This document shows positions 6,054-9,072 of a stretch of DNA of 9,072 nt, piece after piece. The notes below the pieces were generated by a model. The model saw only the letters and a list, made by a program, of their open reading frames with translations, did not search any database and had not been told where the DNA came from. The position numbers and the translations under genes are program-made. Position 1 is the stretch's first letter, and every line of letters begins with the position of its first letter. This stretch comes from Thermoplasmata archaeon (GTDB taxonomy: Archaea > Thermoplasmatota > Thermoplasmata > Lutacidiplasmatales > UBA184): contig JAKATE010000074.1 of assembly GCA_021828085.1 (NCBI GenBank), forward strand, positions 1 to 9,072, in the 5' to 3' direction.

Positions 6054-6356
6054 ATGGTCGACAGGGTGTACAAAGAGGCGATTCCCCTGTTCCTGTCCCA
6101 GCTGGAGAGGATGCGGAAGGACTTCGCGGCCCTCTCCACCACAACGGACTGGAACGGGCTCCGGGTCGAGCCCCTCCTGCGCCACACCAGAGCGCTCGAA
6201 GCGGTCCTGAGGTCCCGACGTCACGCCGGTCAGGTCGCCCGGCTCCGTCGGGGTGTCTCCATGTTCCACTCTGATCTGGTCTATCTCCGGCAGAACGTCC
6301 AGGAGCTCGAGAAGCTCCTCCAGCGCGAGCAGCGGGCCTCCGCACGCCGCCGGTAG
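6054..6356 (+). CDS. Small helical protein of unknown function
   Basis: I do not recognise a family. The 100-residue product is rich in leucine, arginine and glutamate, has no cysteine, no signal peptide and no membrane segment, and should be almost wholly alpha-helical. Residues 72-95 (SDLVYLRQNVQELEKLLQRE) look like an amphipathic or coiled-coil helix, and the C-terminus is strongly basic (SARRR). Coding character is supported by high GC at third positions, a clean ATG and a TATA-like box 30 nt upstream. It follows the cNMP-binding gene by 135 bp but appears to have its own promoter, and it converges on the H+-ATPase with a 54-bp gap. A protein-protein or nucleic-acid-binding role would fit the composition, but nothing specific can be assigned. 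Confidence 0.7.
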   Translation: MVDRVYKEAIPLFLSQLERMRKDFAALSTTTDWNGLRVEPLLRHTRALEAVLRSRRHAGQVARLRRGVSMFHSDLVYLRQNVQELEKLLQREQRASARRR

Positions 6357-6384
6357 CCTGCGCGCGCCGAGCGCGGAGTCGGGA

Positions 6385-6400
6385 CCGCCTCCCTCGGCGG
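6385..6400. terminator. Stem-loop in the convergent gap (weak terminator candidate)
   Basis: CCGCC (6385-6389) pairs with GGCGG (6396-6400) around a six-base loop. It lies in the 54-bp gap between the stop of the small helical protein and the stop of the H+-ATPase, where both transcripts must end. No T-rich run accompanies it on either strand, so the support is position plus symmetry only. Confidence 0.25.
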
Positions 6401-6410
6401 GGCCGTCCAA

Positions 6411-8948
6411 TCATCTCCCCGCGTTGGGGGTGCCTGCGGACGTTGCCCCGACCCTCGATGGACGCGGCGGGCTCAGGGAGTGGCGCAGGAGCAGGGTCTT
6501 CACGGCATCGTTCACCCCGAGCGAGAAGAGCGCGATCCCCAGGAGCAGGGGCAGGGTGACAGCGAGCGGGACCGCGGAGAGGTAGGGGATGCCCACGCTC
6601 ACCAGCCCCGTGAGCGCGGCGAGATCGAGCAGGACGACCAGGAGGAAATCCCTCCCGGGGGGCGCCCTCCAGAAATGTCCCGGGCTCCGGACCGAGAGCA
6701 CCGTGAAGATGCCGAAGTAGAACAGGAGCTCGAACCCGAGCGTGTCGAGCTCCGAAGCATTCGAGGTGAGCTTCGGCACCAGGTGGCGGAGGAGAACGAG
6801 GAGGAGGAGCGACTCCCCGAGCGCGAGGACGCCCACCATCATGCCGGTGAGAAGGAGGGGGGCCATCCGCCAGGAGGTCGGCGCGCTCGAGCCGGAGGCC
6901 CGGTCGGTGGCGAGGGAGAGCATGACGAAGTCCACGGAGAGGAGGAGCAGGACGACGTCGAAGGGGGTCACCACGAACGTCCCGAAGAGGAGGAAGGCGA
7001 GGACCACGAAGACCGCGATCTGGAAGGTCTTGACGATCTTGCTCAGGACCCACGTCACGACCCGTTGGTGGATCTGGCGGCCGATGCGGACCATCTGGAC
7101 CATGGGCTCGAGCCCGGGGCGGGTCAGGACCGCACTGGCGGAGGCCTTGGCCACGTCCGTCGCGGTGCTCACGGCGATCCCCACCTCCGCCTGGGCGAGG
7201 GCGGGGGCATCGTTGACCCCGTCTCCGGTCATCCCGACGAGGTGGCCCCGGTGCTGGAGGGCCCGGACGATCCCGAACTTGTCCTCCGGGTAGACCCGGG
7301 AGAAGCCGTCCGCCCCCTCGGCCATGATGCCGGCCTCTGCCCAGTCCTTCGCCACGCTCGCGCGGAAGCTCCCCCCGTCGACGATCCGGGACCCGATCCC
7401 GACGGACTGCGCCACTTCCGCCGCCACCGCCTGGGAGTCGCCGGTGATCATCCGCACCCCCACCCCCAGCTCCCGGAGCTCGGAGACGAGGGCGCCGGCG
7501 TCCTTCCGGGGGGGGTCGCGGATCCCCACGAGCCCGACGATCTCCCAGGGACGGGGGCCGAGCTTCCGCGCAACGGCGAGGGGGCGGGCTCCCCGCTCGG
7601 CGAGAGCCCGCACCTGTGCCTCCAGTCCTTCCCTCTCTTCTCCCCCGAGGCCCGCCAGGTCCTCGAGGGCGCCCGGTGAGCCTTTGGTCACCCGGATCTC
7701 CGCGTCGCCTTCGCCGAAGAGCGCCTCCGTGCGCCGGGTCGACGGGTCGAAGGGAAGGAAGCGCTTCAGGGGAGGGAGCCGGGAAGGGCCCCGGTCGCGG
7801 GCCGCCTGGAGGAAGGCGAGGTCGAGCGGGTCCTGGTCCGCTTCCTGAGAGCAGGCGGCGCCGAGCCGGAGGACGTCCTCCGGGGAGAGGCTCCCGGTCG
7901 GAAGGACCTCGGAGACCTCGGCCCGGTTCTCCGTGAGCGTGCCGGTCTTGTCCGTGAGCAAGAGGTCCATGGAGGCGGCGTCCTCGCTGGCGTTGAGCCG
8001 GGTGACGAGCACCCCGCGGCGGGCCAGCTCGAGCGCCCCCAGGGCGGTGGCCACGGTGAACATGGCCGGCAGCGCCACCGGGATCGCCGAGATGAGGAGG
8101 AGGAGGGCGAGGGGGAGAAGGGGGACGAGCGCGAGTCCCTCGAGCGCGGCTGCGGCGAGGCCGACCGCGAGGAAGGCGGCGACGAGGAGGAGCAGCCAGC
8201 GGACCAGCTGGTTGGTGACCTCGATCACGTGCGATCGGGGGTGCGCGCTCCGCACCAGGACCGTGGTCCGTCCGAAGAGCGTCGAGGCGCCCGTGAGGAC
8301 CACCACGCCGGTGGCCTCCCCGCGGCGGGTGATGGATCCGGAGAAGACGAGGCCGTCCGTCCCCTTCTGCACCGGGGCGGACTCCCCCGTGAGCGCGGAC
8401 TCGTCCATCTCCACCTCTCCCGAGCCCAGCTTGAGGTCGGCCGGGGCCACGTCCCCCGCCCGGATCCGGACCACGTCGCCGGGGACGAGCTCGCGCGCGG
8501 GTCGCGTCGTCCAAGTCCCGTCGCGAAGGACCCGGGTCCCTACCTGCAGGTGCTCGCGGAGCAGCTCCAGGGCCTTTCCCGCCCTCCAGTCCTGGGTGAA
8601 CCCGAGGACGGCGTTGAAGACGAGGAGGAAGGCGATGATGGCGGCGTCGACGTAGTTCCCCAGGGCGGCCGAGAGGGCGACCGTCACCTCGAGCATCCAG
8701 GCCGTGGGTCCCCAGAACTGACGGGCGAGCCGGACCACGGCGGGGGTGGTCCGCTCCGGGACCTCGTTGGGGCCCGAGACCGCCCGGCGCCGTCCCACCT
8801 CCTCGGTGGCAAGCCCCCTCTCCGGGTCGGACCGGAGCCTTCGCAGTGCCTCGGAGAAGGGAACGGATGTCCACTCCTTCGCCCCTCCCCCGGATGGGGG
8901 AGGAGATGGGGCGGACGGCGAAGGCTCACGGGCCGGGGAAGGGTTCAT
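6411..8948 (-). CDS. Plasma-membrane proton-pumping P-type ATPase (P3A)
   Basis: An 845-residue ion pump predicted to export H+ using ATP. After a proline/serine-rich tail (1-24) comes the cation-ATPase N-domain (about 25-75), then FWGPTAWMLE at 79-88, the characteristic first-helix entry of P3A pumps. TGES is at 187-190. An IPVALPA-type segment precedes the phosphorylated D333 in DKTGTLTENRAE, and GDGVND is at 575-580, followed by AEVGIAVSTATDVAKASA and VLTRPGL as in plasma-membrane H+-ATPases. D673 in SVDFVMLSLATDR aligns with the membrane aspartate used for proton transport in plant and fungal enzymes. Length is close to archaeal homologues, and the long C-terminal autoinhibitory domain of eukaryotes is absent. 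The ATG at 8948 is preferred because a T-rich element lies 31 nt upstream; a GTG at 8969 would add 7 residues. Neither has a Shine-Dalgarno sequence. It is transcribed alone, and cytoplasmic pH control is the probable role. Confidence 0.93.
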   Translation of the reverse strand: MNPSPAREPSPSAPSPPPSGGGAKEWTSVPFSEALRRLRSDPERGLATEEVGRRRAVSGPNEVPERTTPAVVRLARQFWGPTAWMLEVTVALSAALGNYVDAAIIAFLLVFNAVLGFTQDWRAGKALELLREHLQVGTRVLRDGTWTTRPARELVPGDVVRIRAGDVAPADLKLGSGEVEMDESALTGESAPVQKGTDGLVFSGSITRRGEATGVVVLTGASTLFGRTTVLVRSAHPRSHVIEVTNQLVRWLLLLVAAFLAVGLAAAALEGLALVPLLPLALLLLISAIPVALPAMFTVATALGALELARRGVLVTRLNASEDAASMDLLLTDKTGTLTENRAEVSEVLPTGSLSPEDVLRLGAACSQEADQDPLDLAFLQAARDRGPSRLPPLKRFLPFDPSTRRTEALFGEGDAEIRVTKGSPGALEDLAGLGGEEREGLEAQVRALAERGARPLAVARKLGPRPWEIVGLVGIRDPPRKDAGALVSELRELGVGVRMITGDSQAVAAEVAQSVGIGSRIVDGGSFRASVAKDWAEAGIMAEGADGFSRVYPEDKFGIVRALQHRGHLVGMTGDGVNDAPALAQAEVGIAVSTATDVAKASASAVLTRPGLEPMVQMVRIGRQIHQRVVTWVLSKIVKTFQIAVFVVLAFLLFGTFVVTPFDVVLLLLSVDFVMLSLATDRASGSSAPTSWRMAPLLLTGMMVGVLALGESLLLLVLLRHLVPKLTSNASELDTLGFELLFYFGIFTVLSVRSPGHFWRAPPGRDFLLVVLLDLAALTGLVSVGIPYLSAVPLAVTLPLLLGIALFSLGVNDAVKTLLLRHSLSPPRPSRVGATSAGTPNAGR

Positions 8949-8974
8949 GTGTGGTGCCGGGAAGGGCACGGTGC

Positions 8975-8980
8975 GAAAAG
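8975..8980 (-). promoter_or_regulatory. Weak promoter element of the H+-ATPase
   Basis: On the minus strand this reads CTTTTC within ACCTTTTCGC. Its first T is 31 nt before the ATG at 8948, matching the spacing of the other leaderless genes here. It lacks the alternating TA core, so it is a weak call. ATAACC near 9043-9038 on the same strand is an alternative that would give a leader of about 65 nt. Confidence 0.3.
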
Positions 8981-9072
8981 GTGAACCCCCCGGGCCGGGC
9001 GGGAGATCTCGAGCGCTACTTCGGAGGTTCGAGACTTTGGTTATGGGGTTAGCAGTCCCGGACTTCGAAGAT

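Noticed and set aside
6052..8874. A 940-codon minus-strand open frame overlapping the H+-ATPase
   Set aside because: It is an alternative frame of the ATPase in very GC-rich DNA. Its product is an arginine/glycine/proline-rich string with no domains, while the frame at 6411-8948 carries every P-type ATPase motif.
9011..9072. Possible tRNA, suggested by GGTTCGAGAC at about 9026-9035
   Set aside because: No stem closes around the T-loop-like sequence and no acceptor, D or anticodon arm can be drawn on either strand.

Overview
The window reads as very GC-rich archaeal DNA. Several start codons lie about 29-31 bases after the first T of a TATA-like hexamer and have no Shine-Dalgarno sequence, which is the geometry of archaeal TATA/TBP promoters on leaderless or nearly leaderless mRNAs. 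Proteins are arginine-rich and are not strongly acidic, so a haloarchaeon seems unlikely. A high-GC member of the Thermoplasmatota would fit, but that placement is inference: there is no rRNA or other marker gene here.

Left part (1-2416): a copper-handling locus. A 47-residue stand-alone YHS metal-binding protein is followed after 27 bp by a Cu+-type P1B ATPase whose N-terminus carries a second YHS domain in place of the usual HMA domain. Divergent from them, running off the left edge, is the start of a gene whose first residues resemble the ABATE domain of CGNR zinc-finger regulators. The two directions appear to share one symmetric TATA element at about 127-134. The simplest reading is that the small YHS protein supplies Cu+ to the exporter and that the divergent gene may be a regulator; the second point is inference.

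Middle (2417-5235): two minus-strand genes. One is an orphan DNA methyltransferase with a DPFAGSG motif followed by TSPPY. The other is a multi-pass membrane protein, possibly CPBP-like. The copper ATPase and the methyltransferase converge on a 40-bp gap holding two G8 tracts. A 313-bp gap (3852-4164) between the two minus-strand genes holds the methyltransferase promoter and no convincing gene.

Right part (5236-9072): two small plus-strand genes, each apparently with its own promoter and a leaderless ATG. One is a single-domain cyclic-nucleotide-binding protein without a DNA-binding domain; the other is a 100-residue helical protein of unknown function. Opposite them, and convergent, is a complete P-type ATPase of the plasma-membrane H+-pump type (P3A). 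Long GC-rich palindromes lie beside both small-gene promoters and are candidate operators. The last 120 bp hold the weak promoter of the H+-ATPase and possibly the first codons of another plus-strand gene.

No mobile element, CRISPR array, tRNA or rRNA was seen. Most of the content is recognisable housekeeping, metal and ion-transport biology. The least ordinary parts are the copper locus with its shared TATA box and paired YHS modules, and the palindromes placed at the leaderless promoters.
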